Part shown: in pieces, positions 32,566-40,302 of the stretch | How the letters are laid out: the number at the start of each line of letters is the position of its first letter | How positions within the stretch are numbered: position 1 is the first letter of the stretch | Assembly (NCBI RefSeq): GCF_023333585.1 | Contig: NZ_JAIQZN010000042.1 | Span: 1 to 58,008 of the forward strand | Origin: Argonema antarcticum A004/B2 | GTDB taxonomy: Bacteria > Cyanobacteriota > Cyanobacteriia > Cyanobacteriales > Aerosakkonemataceae | Length of the DNA: 58,008 bases | Direction: 5' to 3' | The notes under the pieces: generated by a model | Databases searched by the model: none | What the model was told of the DNA's origin: nothing | Seen by the model: the letters and a program-made list of their open reading frames with translations, nothing else | Position numbers and translations under genes: made by a program

Positions 32566-33618
32566 TCAAAGATTATGTTGCGATAAACCCATCAAATTGC
32601 ACAGCTTATAAACTGCTCTCGCTCCAACGTTGGCATCCCACTCATCATCCCCAACTTCGTTGACATCAAAGCCAATAATCTGTCTGCCGCTATGCACAAC
32701 TTCTCGAAACAAGCAAAAGGCTTGCTCTAGTTCCAGACCTCCAGGGACAGGCGTTCCTGTATTCGGACACAGTTTGGGGTCTAGTCCATCGACATCAAAA
32801 CTAATATAAACTTGCTGCGGCAGTTCTGCCACCATCTGTTTGCAAAGTTCGAGCCAAGGAACGCCAGCATAAAGCTTTTGTTTCAAAATTGGATCGTAAT
32901 ATGCAGAAATTCGTCCTTTTGACTGCTCAATTATGTTGATTTCGTCTTGGCAGATATCCCGAATTCCCACTTGAACTAACTTGGAAATTTGCGGTAATTG
33001 TAAGGCATTAAACATAATCGAGGCATGAGAGTATTGGAAACCTTCGTATGCGTCGCGCAAGTCCGCATGAGCGTCGATATGCAAAATTCCAAAGTCAGGA
33101 TAATGTTGTGCTAATGCCTGGATCGATCCCAGTGGTACACTATGATCGCCGCCAATTACTGCAACTTGTTTACCTTGGTTTATAGCAGCTTGAGCCATAT
33201 CAAATAGCCATTGATTTACGGCTTGACATTCTCTGTTTATCGTTTCCAAAACTTGAGATAGTTCTGGATTTTCTTCGACACAGCCGCCTTCTTCCATATA
33301 CTCGATAATTCTGGTAGCTTCCTGTCTCAATACTTCATTTTTCTGCTGAATATGGGCGGGAATCTCAACCATGAAAATGCCTTGTTTCCAACCATCGGCA
33401 TTATCGAAATCATAGATATCAAGTTGACGAGATGCTTGTAGAACTCTCGCAGGACCTGCGGCTGTACCTGCGCCATAAGAAACAGTTACTTCCCAGGGAA
33501 TGCCAAATACAATGATATTGGCAGATTCGTAATCAAATGGTAGTCCTAATAGGTTACCGTTATCGACACCAAGAGCGTTGGGATCAAAGTTTTGCAGGAT
33601 TTCTTCTTTAGTAGGCAT
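32566..33618 (-). CDS. speB: Agmatinase/arginase-family ureohydrolase
   Basis: Manganese enzyme that likely converts agmatine to putrescine and urea. The metal ligands are visible: GGDHSVPLG, ILHIDAHADLRDAYEG, SFDVDGLDPKLCPNTG, and a late GFDVNEVGD. SYGAGTAAGPARVLQASRQLD is also typical. 350 residues, slightly long for the family. Substrate (agmatine, guanidinobutyrate or other) cannot be told by eye. Confidence 0.88.
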   Translation of the reverse strand: MPTKEEILQNFDPNALGVDNGNLLGLPFDYESANIIVFGIPWEVTVSYGAGTAAGPARVLQASRQLDIYDFDNADGWKQGIFMVEIPAHIQQKNEVLRQEATRIIEYMEEGGCVEENPELSQVLETINRECQAVNQWLFDMAQAAINQGKQVAVIGGDHSVPLGSIQALAQHYPDFGILHIDAHADLRDAYEGFQYSHASIMFNALQLPQISKLVQVGIRDICQDEINIIEQSKGRISAYYDPILKQKLYAGVPWLELCKQMVAELPQQVYISFDVDGLDPKLCPNTGTPVPGGLELEQAFCLFREVVHSGRQIIGFDVNEVGDDEWDANVGARAVYKLCNLMGLSQHNL

Positions 33619-33650
33619 TTTAGGTAAGTTTAGAGAACAACTGACAAAAA

Positions 33651-33941
33651 TTACTTTTTGAGGAGAGTACAGATCAGTTCGCCTGGGCCACTGAACTCGA
33701 ACGGGACGATCGCTCCATCTTTTTGTATCCTAATGCGATCGCGACAATTATATACCTCTATTGGTCTGGCCACCCCGTCAACACTGACCGATGCCCTATA
33801 CTCCCAGTAATTTTTAGCACTTCGGTTGATACTGATTATGCAGATTGTGCGATCGTTGGAGTTGCGACAGAACAATGCTTTAGCTGGGAGTGCTACTGCA
33901 AACGATAATGTCAATAACAGTACTAAAGCAATATATTTCAC
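33651..33941 (-). CDS. Small exported protein, unknown
   Basis: 96 residues with a clear signal peptide (YIALVLLLTLSFAVALPAKA) and a short mature part with four Cys (FCRNSNDRTICIISINRS; YNCRDRIRI; ELICTLLKK), likely two disulfides. Cyanobacteria have many such periplasmic proteins. It is 32 bases upstream of the agmatinase gene on the same strand. Confidence 0.65.
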   Translation of the reverse strand: MKYIALVLLLTLSFAVALPAKALFCRNSNDRTICIISINRSAKNYWEYRASVSVDGVARPIEVYNCRDRIRIQKDGAIVPFEFSGPGELICTLLKK

Positions 33942-33957
33942 AATATCCCAAATTTGT

Positions 33958-34064
33958 TAAGTAGGTGGGCGTAAATAAACTCAACTCCCAGAAACCCGGT
34001 TTCTCCAAGAAACCGGGTTTCTAACGGCTTGACAGTTTTACTTTTAATTATGCCCACCTACTTA
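33958..34064. mobile_element. 107-base MITE, copy A
   Basis: Ends are inverted repeats TAAGTAGGTGGGC and GCCCACCTACTTA with TA at each edge; the middle is the hairpin GAAACCCGGTTTC-TCCAA-GAAACCGGGTTTC. The same element lies in opposite orientation at 35524-35630, also 107 bases and nearly identical. TA ends suggest mobilisation by an IS630/mariner-type transposase elsewhere; none is encoded here. Confidence 0.85.
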
Positions 34065-34141
34065 CCTGCATAGTCAAGATTTGTTTATTTCTAATATATT
34101 ACGATAGCATACTCGTAATATCCAGATCCAGGATCTCACTT

Positions 34142-34789
34142 ATGGTTATTGCAGCACCAGAACCGAAAACTGAATTTCAGCAACCTCCAATCGGAGAACA
34201 GCGGGTTGTGATTCGTGGCATTTCTTGGGAAGCATACCTGCAAATTCTAAACGCGCTTCCCCAAGCGCGTAGTTCTCGTTTGACCTATGACGATGGAGTT
34301 TTAGAAATAACAATGCCGTTGGAAGATCATGAATTTTATGGCCGTTTAATTGAGTGCTTTATTCGCACATTAGTTGAACTTTTAGGAATGCGAATAAAAA
34401 CAATGGGTTCAACGACGATGAACTATCCCCATTTGAAAAAAAGCGCAGAACCAGACAACGCTTACTACATTCAAAATCAGCCATTAGTCAAAGGTCGCAA
34501 TGTCGATTTCTCCCAAGATCCGCCACCAGATTTGGTTGTCGAAGTAGATATTACCCATACCGATATTCAGAAAAACCAGTTCTACGCTAGCATAGGAGTG
34601 CCAGAGTTTTGGCGATTTAACGGTAAGGTGTGGCGAATTTACCAACTTCAGGAAGGTGTTTACGTTGAAGTCGAAGTTAGCCCAACGTTTCCTCAAGTGC
34701 CGAAGGATCGGCTGTATACGTTCCTAGAAGAGGCGAAGAACGATGAAATTGAGGCAATTCAGTCGTTACGATCTGGCTTTTTCAGCTAA
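34142..34789 (+). CDS. Uma2-family (DUF820) endonuclease-like protein
   Basis: 215 residues of the cyanobacterial Uma2 family with a PD-(D/E)XK-like core: DPPPDLVVEVDITHTD, preceded by YDDGVLEITMPLEDHE and AEPDNAYYIQN. The family is greatly expanded in cyanobacteria and its role is unsettled. It and the next DUF29 gene sit between two inverted MITE copies. Confidence 0.9.
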   Translation: MVIAAPEPKTEFQQPPIGEQRVVIRGISWEAYLQILNALPQARSSRLTYDDGVLEITMPLEDHEFYGRLIECFIRTLVELLGMRIKTMGSTTMNYPHLKKSAEPDNAYYIQNQPLVKGRNVDFSQDPPPDLVVEVDITHTDIQKNQFYASIGVPEFWRFNGKVWRIYQLQEGVYVEVEVSPTFPQVPKDRLYTFLEEAKNDEIEAIQSLRSGFFS

Positions 34790-34910
34790 TCGCTTTTATC
34801 CGATTGAATTGCCAGAAAATGTAAAAGAGTTACTTTTAGCAACATTTTGTTAACATGAAAGCAGACCAACGTATACTGCAATTACCCACAACTAGCTACT
34901 AAAAAATGGT

Positions 34911-35363
34911 ATGTCTATTCTGAAAATTAATCGCCAAACTCTGTACGAAAAAGATTACCTGCAATGGATACAAACCACTCTGGAAAAAATCCGGAGTGGT
35001 GACTATGTGAATGTGGACTGGGAAAATTTAATCGAAGAAATTGAAGATATGGGGAGAAGCGAACGGAAAAGTTTAAAAAGTAACCTGATTGTGGTTTTTC
35101 TCCATTTACTCAAGTGGCAATTCCAACCTGAAATGAGGAGTGGAAGTTGGGAAGGTAGCATTATCGAACATCGCCGACGTATCAGGGAATCTATAGACGA
35201 TTCACCCAGCCTTCAAAACTACTTAGAAAGCATTTTTCCCGAATGCTATCTGCAAGCAGTCAAGCAAGCGAAAGCTGAAACCAGATTACCATTAGAAACA
35301 TTTCCCCAGCTATGTCCGTATGATTTAGAACAAGTAGTCAGTGATGAGTTTTTGCCAGAGTGA
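34911..35363 (+). CDS. DUF29-family protein
   Basis: 150 residues with the DUF29 pattern YEKDYLQWIQTTLEKIRSG, VDWENLIEEIEDMGRSER, LLKWQFQPEMRSGSW and a C-terminal LPLETFPQLCPYDLEQV. All-helical, cytoplasmic, function unknown. A paralogue lies at 35664-36161 on the other strand. Confidence 0.9.
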   Translation: MSILKINRQTLYEKDYLQWIQTTLEKIRSGDYVNVDWENLIEEIEDMGRSERKSLKSNLIVVFLHLLKWQFQPEMRSGSWEGSIIEHRRRIRESIDDSPSLQNYLESIFPECYLQAVKQAKAETRLPLETFPQLCPYDLEQVVSDEFLPE

Positions 35364-35523
35364 ATTTAAACATCAGTTAACCTCAAAACCAAGCACCAAA
35401 TAACGCCACAAACCTAACCGAATTGCCAATTCTATCATCCCGTTACATTGGCAGAATCCTTTCTACCTATTTGATCGAATAAGCGCCGAAATATAGGGTG
35501 AGTTGGCAGTGTATTCCTGGTGA

Positions 35524-35630
35524 TAAGTAGGTGGGCATAATTAAACGTAAAACTGCCAAGCCCTTAGAAACCCGGTTTCTTGGAGAAACCGGGTTTCTGG
35601 GAGTTCAGTTTATTTACGCCCACCTACTTA
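35524..35630. mobile_element. 107-base MITE, copy B (inverted)
   Basis: Inverted copy of the element at 33958-34064, with the same TAAGTAGGTGGGC ends, the same length and only a few substitutions. Together they bracket the Uma2 and DUF29 genes (34142-35363). Confidence 0.85.
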
Positions 35631-35663
35631 TCTTCTTTCAATGTTAAGTTATAACCATTACTA

Positions 35664-36161
35664 TTATTCCATTAATTCATCGCTCATAACTTCACCGGGA
35701 TAAAAGCGATCGCTCAAAATTTCTTCTAAGCTATAAGGGCAACTTTCTGGAAATGTCTTCAACGGCAGGTTTGTTTCTCCCGCCGCTAATGCCATTCCTT
35801 TAGTATAGGCTATCTGGAGAGTTTCTTCTAGATAAGGTTTAAGACTAGGATTTTCTTTGAGCAACTCTAATACATCGATACGCTGGATGCGAATTGTATT
35901 CAACCAACTACGACTGCGTTTTGATACTTGATATTCCCATTTAAGCAAATGCCCAATCAAAATACTCAAGCGATTCCGCAATTCCGCACGCTGTTGTTTT
36001 CCCAAAGATTCAATCTCCTCAATTAAATTGGGCAAGTCAAGCTGATTCCATTGCTGAAATTTGAGCAATTTCGCTTGTTCTTGCGTCCAGGCATAGAAAT
36101 CAGCTTCATAAAGACTTGGCATTAAAGTTTCTGGTGTTTGTTCGGTTTGTGGTGTTTGCAT
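35664..36161 (-). CDS. DUF29-family protein, second copy
   Basis: DUF29 protein: YEADFYAWTQEQAKLLKFQ, LDLPNLIEEIESLGKQQR, LLKWEYQVSKRSRSW, LPLKTFPESCPYSLEEIL. I chose the ATG at 36161 (MQTPQTEQTPE); an open frame upstream overlaps the neighbouring regulator and shows no DUF29 similarity. It lies just outside MITE copy B. Confidence 0.88.
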   Translation of the reverse strand: MQTPQTEQTPETLMPSLYEADFYAWTQEQAKLLKFQQWNQLDLPNLIEEIESLGKQQRAELRNRLSILIGHLLKWEYQVSKRSRSWLNTIRIQRIDVLELLKENPSLKPYLEETLQIAYTKGMALAAGETNLPLKTFPESCPYSLEEILSDRFYPGEVMSDELME

Positions 36162-36195
36162 AAAATGGTGATAACATAAATTTTTGCGATCGCAT

Positions 36196-36510
36196 TTATC
36201 CCGCACTAGAGATGACTTCTCCAATTTCTTTAGGAGTTGCACCTATAGCTAGCATAGCTCGGATAAGTAATTCTATCGAAACGGAAGCATCGGCATTTTC
36301 AGCTAATGCAATACGTGGCTGACTGGAGTGGATTTTTTCTGCCAATTCAGATTGAGTCATTAGCTTTTGTTGTCGCTCTTTTAAACTGCGACTGAGGGCT
36401 AATTTAATTTCAATTAAGGCGGTTTCCTCTGGTGTCAGTTCTAAAAATTCGGAAACCGTGCCAACTTTCCAGCCCTTTGCTTCTAGACGTTCTCTTTTAG
36501 ATCGCTCCAT
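36196..36510 (-). CDS. XRE-family antitoxin-like regulator
   Basis: HTH protein of about 104 residues starting MERSKRERLEAKGWKVGTVSEFL, with the XRE helix pair MTQSELAEKIHSSQPRIALAE. The opening is typical of HigA/XRE antitoxins. Divergent from the HicB-like gene with 42 bases between; the upstream ATG at 36585 would overlap that gene and is less likely. No toxin is adjacent. Confidence 0.82.
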   Translation of the reverse strand: MERSKRERLEAKGWKVGTVSEFLELTPEETALIEIKLALSRSLKERQQKLMTQSELAEKIHSSQPRIALAENADASVSIELLIRAMLAIGATPKEIGEVISSAG

Positions 36511-36552
36511 ATCACTATTCCTCTCTAATATAGCAACAGGAGAACTAAGAAA

Positions 36553-36771
36553 ATGACGAAATTTAAGTATCAAATGGTGATTCAATGGTCTGATGAAGAC
36601 AACTGTTTCTTAGTGGGTTTTCCTGATTTTCCCGGACAGCGTTGGCGGACTCATGGCGATAGTTATGAGGAAGCTTTTGCCAATGGTACTGAAGCTTTGG
36701 AGTCGCTAATTTTGGCTTATGAAGCTACTGGCGAACCACTTCCAGAACCAATTACTTTGATTACGCACTAA
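36553..36771 (+). CDS. HicB-like antitoxin
   Basis: 72 residues: YQMVIQWSDEDNCFLVGFPDFPGQ, then THGDSYEEAFANGTEALESLI, the HicB partial RNase-H-like fold. No HicA mRNA interferase gene is adjacent, so it is a solitary antitoxin. Its end overlaps the convergent XRE gene by 11 bases. Confidence 0.85.
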   Translation: MTKFKYQMVIQWSDEDNCFLVGFPDFPGQRWRTHGDSYEEAFANGTEALESLILAYEATGEPLPEPITLITH

Positions 36772-37090
36772 CAACCCGCGTTCGAGCTTGCGAACGAGAT
36801 TTAGGCTTAGTTTTCACGACAATTTCTACATCTCGACCTAAAGCATTTAAGAAGCGAAACAGCCCTACAGTTGAAAAGCTAGATAACTTTCCGTTTATAA
36901 GGGCAGATAATTTTGATTCGTCAATCCTTAAAAGTTCTGCTACTTCAGTCTGTGTCATCTTTTGCTTGCTAATTATGCTGCTAATTTTACGGGCTAGTTC
37001 CGCTTTCACAAGTAATTCATCAGCGTTTTCTAAACCCAAATCAGCAAACACATTCCCGCTACTTGCTTGTACTCTGATTTCCTCAGTCAT
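36761..37090 (-). CDS. XRE-family antitoxin-like regulator
   Basis: 109 residues with the helix-turn-helix KMTQTEVAELLRIDESKLSALING and LGRDVEIVVKTKPKSRS at the end, the COG5606/HigA-type pattern. The RelE/HigB partner is missing. It follows ilvA on the same strand (6-base gap), so it may be carried on the ilvA transcript. Confidence 0.85.
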   Translation of the reverse strand: MTEEIRVQASSGNVFADLGLENADELLVKAELARKISSIISKQKMTQTEVAELLRIDESKLSALINGKLSSFSTVGLFRFLNALGRDVEIVVKTKPKSRSQARTRVVSA

Positions 37091-37096
37091 ATAGTC

Positions 37097-38608
37097 CTAC
37101 CCCAAAAACAACTTATATGCCGGATTATTACTTTCATCCCAATAGCGATATCCCAGCGTATCGAGAAATGCCTGCCACTCTCCCATTTCGTTGGGCGGAA
37201 CTTGCATTCCCACAACAATTCGCCCGTAGTCTGCGCCGTTGTTGCGGTAGTGGAACATACTGATATTCCAATCGGGACTCATAGAACCGACAAACTTCAT
37301 TAATGCACCCGGACGTTCGGGAAATTCAAACCGATAAAGCAATTCGTGATTAGCGAGAGAAGAACGTCCGCCCACCATGTGGCGCAAGTGCAATTTTGTT
37401 AATTCGTCATCAGTTAAATCAAGAGTTTTGAAACCGCAAGCTTCAAAGCTTTCTACCATTTTTCCAGCATCGGCACGGTTTTGAATTTGCACGCCAACAA
37501 AAATATGTGCTTCTTTTTCGTCAGCAATGCGATAGCTAAATTCGGTGAGGTTGCGTTTGCCAAGACATTCGCAAAACCGGCGAAGACTGCCAGGTTTTTC
37601 GGGAATATTGACGGCATAAATTGCTTCGCGGCGTTCGCCAAATTCTGCTCTTTCTGCGACAAAACGGAGGCGATCGAAATTCATGTTAGCACCGCAGGCT
37701 ACAGCAACTAAGGTTTGTCCCTGGATTTGTTCTCGTTCTACGTAGGCTTTGGCACCTGCGATCGCTAAAGCACCTGCTGGTTCTAAGATCGATCGCGTAT
37801 CCTCAAACACATCTTTAATCGCCGCACAGGTATCATCCGTATCCACCAGAATAATTTCATCTACGTATTGCTGACACAGACGGAAGGTTTCTTCCCCCAC
37901 TTCCCGCACCGCAACTCCATCCGCAAATAAACCCACCTGCGATAAGCGCACCCGATGTCCAGCTTTCAAAGATTGATACATAGCATCCGCATCCACTGGT
38001 TCAACACCAATAATCTTGATGTCAGGACGCAACCGTTTCACATAAGCGCCAATCCCAGAAATTAAGCCACCACCGCCGATCGCCACAAAAATAGCATGAA
38101 TCGGTTGCTGATATTGCCGCAGAATTTCCATGCCGATCGTACCTTGTCCGGCAATTACATAAGGATCGTCAAACGGATGAATAAAAGTCAACCCTTTTTC
38201 CGCTTCCAATTGACGCGCAAAGGCATAAGCATCGTCGTATGTATCACCATACAGCACCACCTCTCCCCCACGCGCTTTAACCGCGTCCACCTTCACTTGA
38301 GGCGTAGTTACTGGCATCACGATAATCGCTGTTGTCCCCAGCTTACGGGCACCGAGAGCGACTCCCTGAGCGTGGTTTCCCGCAGACGCAGCAATTACAC
38401 CCTGTGCTAGCAAATCTGGCGACAAATTTGCCATCTTGTTATAAGCGCCCCGCAGCTTGAAGGAGAAGACAGACTGCATATCCTCCCTTTTGAGCAAAAG
38501 TTTGTTATTCAGGCGTGCAGACAGGTTGGGGGCGTATTCCAGGGGCGTTTCTTGGGCAACATCGTAGACACGGGCAGTGAGGATTTGTACCAGGTAGTCG
38601 CAAAGCAT
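37097..38608 (-). CDS. ilvA: Threonine ammonia-lyase (biosynthetic)
   Basis: PLP enzyme turning threonine into 2-oxobutanoate, the first step to isoleucine. 503 residues. The PLP lysine lies in SVFSFKLRGAYNKM (about residue 50) and the glycine loop in AIGGGGLISGIGAY. Two ACT-like regulatory domains fill the C-terminus (AIYAVNIPEKPGSLRRFCECL and LLYRFEFPERPGALMKFV), as in isoleucine-inhibited enzymes. Full length, core metabolism. Confidence 0.96.
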   Translation of the reverse strand: MLCDYLVQILTARVYDVAQETPLEYAPNLSARLNNKLLLKREDMQSVFSFKLRGAYNKMANLSPDLLAQGVIAASAGNHAQGVALGARKLGTTAIIVMPVTTPQVKVDAVKARGGEVVLYGDTYDDAYAFARQLEAEKGLTFIHPFDDPYVIAGQGTIGMEILRQYQQPIHAIFVAIGGGGLISGIGAYVKRLRPDIKIIGVEPVDADAMYQSLKAGHRVRLSQVGLFADGVAVREVGEETFRLCQQYVDEIILVDTDDTCAAIKDVFEDTRSILEPAGALAIAGAKAYVEREQIQGQTLVAVACGANMNFDRLRFVAERAEFGERREAIYAVNIPEKPGSLRRFCECLGKRNLTEFSYRIADEKEAHIFVGVQIQNRADAGKMVESFEACGFKTLDLTDDELTKLHLRHMVGGRSSLANHELLYRFEFPERPGALMKFVGSMSPDWNISMFHYRNNGADYGRIVVGMQVPPNEMGEWQAFLDTLGYRYWDESNNPAYKLFLG

Positions 38609-38945
38609 GGGGTGAAGGGGTGTGCGAAGGGCGGATAAAAGACAATTTTACGCTACTTGCGGCGCTGTTCTGTGGGTGTGGTTGGCGATTAGACTTGTGC
38701 GAGAGTGCGATCGCATTACCCAGTCCCCTTTACCGGACACAACCCGCGCCCCCTTTTATCGCATGAAAACGGAACTGTTGTCGGAGGGCAAGTACGACGA
38801 ACACGGGAACCACCGCGTTCAATCTATCAAAATAGTGAATTCCTTTAACAACTTATGTCGGAAGAACCTCTATCTAAGGAACGATTTGACCGATGAGCCA
38901 GATGAAGTAAAAATAGAATGCTAAATCTCATGAAGATTGTATTCT
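38609..38945. other. Gap with no convincing gene
   Basis: An open frame of 100 codons (38622-38924) exists but its composition is unlike a protein family and it lacks a ribosome-binding site. I treat the stretch as noncoding. Confidence 0.5.
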
Positions 38946-39395
38946 ATGAAACTGAATGATTTTACGAAACGGCTTTCAGTTGTAGGACGCTGGATAGCTA
39001 CAACTCTGTTTTGTCTTTCCGCGATCGCCTTCGTTTGGCAGGGTGCGTTTTTCTCGAACACCGCCGCAATAGCTGCTCCTGCTGTAAACTTAATCGCAGC
39101 AGCAGATGCTGGCTCTAAGGTTCAGGAGAAAGCCAGCGAAGATGCTGGAAGAACCAAGAATTTCATTCAAGATACGGCTGATAAAGTCAAGGATACCGCA
39201 AATAAAAATGCCGATCGAGTTGAGCAAGCAACGGATGACAATGGTAGTTTCGTTGAGCGTAAGGCTAAGACAGATGCGGCTCGAATTGAAAAAAGAGCAG
39301 ATGAAGATTCGGCTCGGACTCAGAAAGCAGTAGACAACACCAAAAATGCTATTGAACGCACTGTTGATAACATCAAGGATGTTTTTAGCAAGTAG
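38946..39395 (+). CDS. Exported LEA-like helical repeat protein
   Basis: About 149 residues: a membrane or signal segment (IATTLFCLSAIAFVWQGAFF, residues about 15-35) and then a hydrophilic amphipathic stretch of Ala/Asp/Lys repeats (DTADKVKDTANKNADRVEQ; DAARIEKRADEDSARTQKAV), like group 3 LEA or CsbD-type stress proteins. ATG at 38946 preferred over the TTG at 38937. Probably a desiccation or envelope-stress protein, by composition only. Confidence 0.65.
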   Translation: MKLNDFTKRLSVVGRWIATTLFCLSAIAFVWQGAFFSNTAAIAAPAVNLIAAADAGSKVQEKASEDAGRTKNFIQDTADKVKDTANKNADRVEQATDDNGSFVERKAKTDAARIEKRADEDSARTQKAVDNTKNAIERTVDNIKDVFSK

Positions 39396-39402
39396 ATACT
39401 AG

Positions 39403-39470
39403 CTTGAAAGGTCAATGTACATTGTTTCATTCATTGCATTTACTTGAACTTGAAGGATCGATGTACATTG
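39403..39470. repeat. Paired 22-base repeat with palindrome
   Basis: Two direct copies, 39403-39424 and 39449-39470, of CTTGAARGRTCRATGTACATTG. Each contains a palindrome (CAATGTACATTG in the first). Spacing is 46 bases. It could be a tandem operator or a processing signal after the LEA-like gene. Confidence 0.6.
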
Positions 39471-39568
39471 ATTGGCTTGTGGCAATTCTACTTTGGTGAA
39501 CAGATCTCGGAACGTAGAGGATAATTTTAACCGGGCATTATTGACGTTTATTATGCTAATTTATTCAG

Positions 39569-40228
39569 TCAGTAAATAGCTATGTGTAATAATTTCTTCT
39601 CTGCAACGGTGATAGTCTCCTGGAAAAGGTTACTGGAAAATGTAAGTTCATCGGTAAATTTTCTAAAAGCTGTGTTATAAAAACTGCGAAGGATAAAGTA
39701 TATGAAGGTACTCGGAGCTATTGGAGAACAAACAGGTATTCTGCAATTTTTGAATTGTCCCAGAGTTAAATGGCATTTCGGATGATGTAATTCTTGATGA
39801 TTGTCTGGATCGTAATCGAATCTAATTGGTACTGGTAATATATTTTTTGCTATTATATCTGCATATATTTCGTCATTTTCATAAAGCTCTGGAGCGTTTT
39901 GGAAGTCTTCTAAAAAGGGTGATGGGAAGAAGGCAAGTCTATGTGAACTTAAATTATTTTTTTCATAAGTATACATAAACTGTATTAAGGCACCATCAAT
40001 CATTTTAATGTTATAGTTTCTATTTTTGTCTAACTCGTTATACATCTCTTTGTAATCAACATTTTTTAATACTATTGAGAGATCCTGCATATCAGAGTAT
40101 GCTATTTGGCAACTATTCTTGCCAATATTTGTAGATGAAGGAAAATTTTGTGTAACTGATAAACCAATTGATATTAATTTTGTCGTTACTGTCGCAATTT
40201 CGTTGTAAATAGATCGATAATCAGTCAT
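39569..40228 (-). CDS. DUF2290 protein, helicase partner
   Basis: About 219 residues starting MTDYRSIYNEIATVTTKLISIG. It matches my recollection of DUF2290, a family found beside UvrD-like helicases: MYNELDKNRNYNIKMIDGALIQFMY, RLAFFPSPFLEDFQ, PVPIRFDYDPDNHQELHHPKCHLTLG. No enzymatic motif is known to me. It lies 74 bases after the helicase gene on the same strand. An open frame from 40264 is longer, but the ATG at 40228 fits better. AT-rich and low in HIP1 compared with its neighbours. Confidence 0.75.
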   Translation of the reverse strand: MTDYRSIYNEIATVTTKLISIGLSVTQNFPSSTNIGKNSCQIAYSDMQDLSIVLKNVDYKEMYNELDKNRNYNIKMIDGALIQFMYTYEKNNLSSHRLAFFPSPFLEDFQNAPELYENDEIYADIIAKNILPVPIRFDYDPDNHQELHHPKCHLTLGQFKNCRIPVCSPIAPSTFIYFILRSFYNTAFRKFTDELTFSSNLFQETITVAEKKLLHIAIY

Positions 40229-40302
40229 TAGACTAATGCAAAAAGTTGGTTTTAGTTTAAGCAATTCAAGCGTTAAAGATTCTTTTTCAGAGACTCTTTT
40301 TG

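Noticed and set aside
38622-38924. A 100-codon frame before the LEA-like gene
   Set aside because: No ribosome-binding site, odd composition and no family pattern; treated as noncoding.
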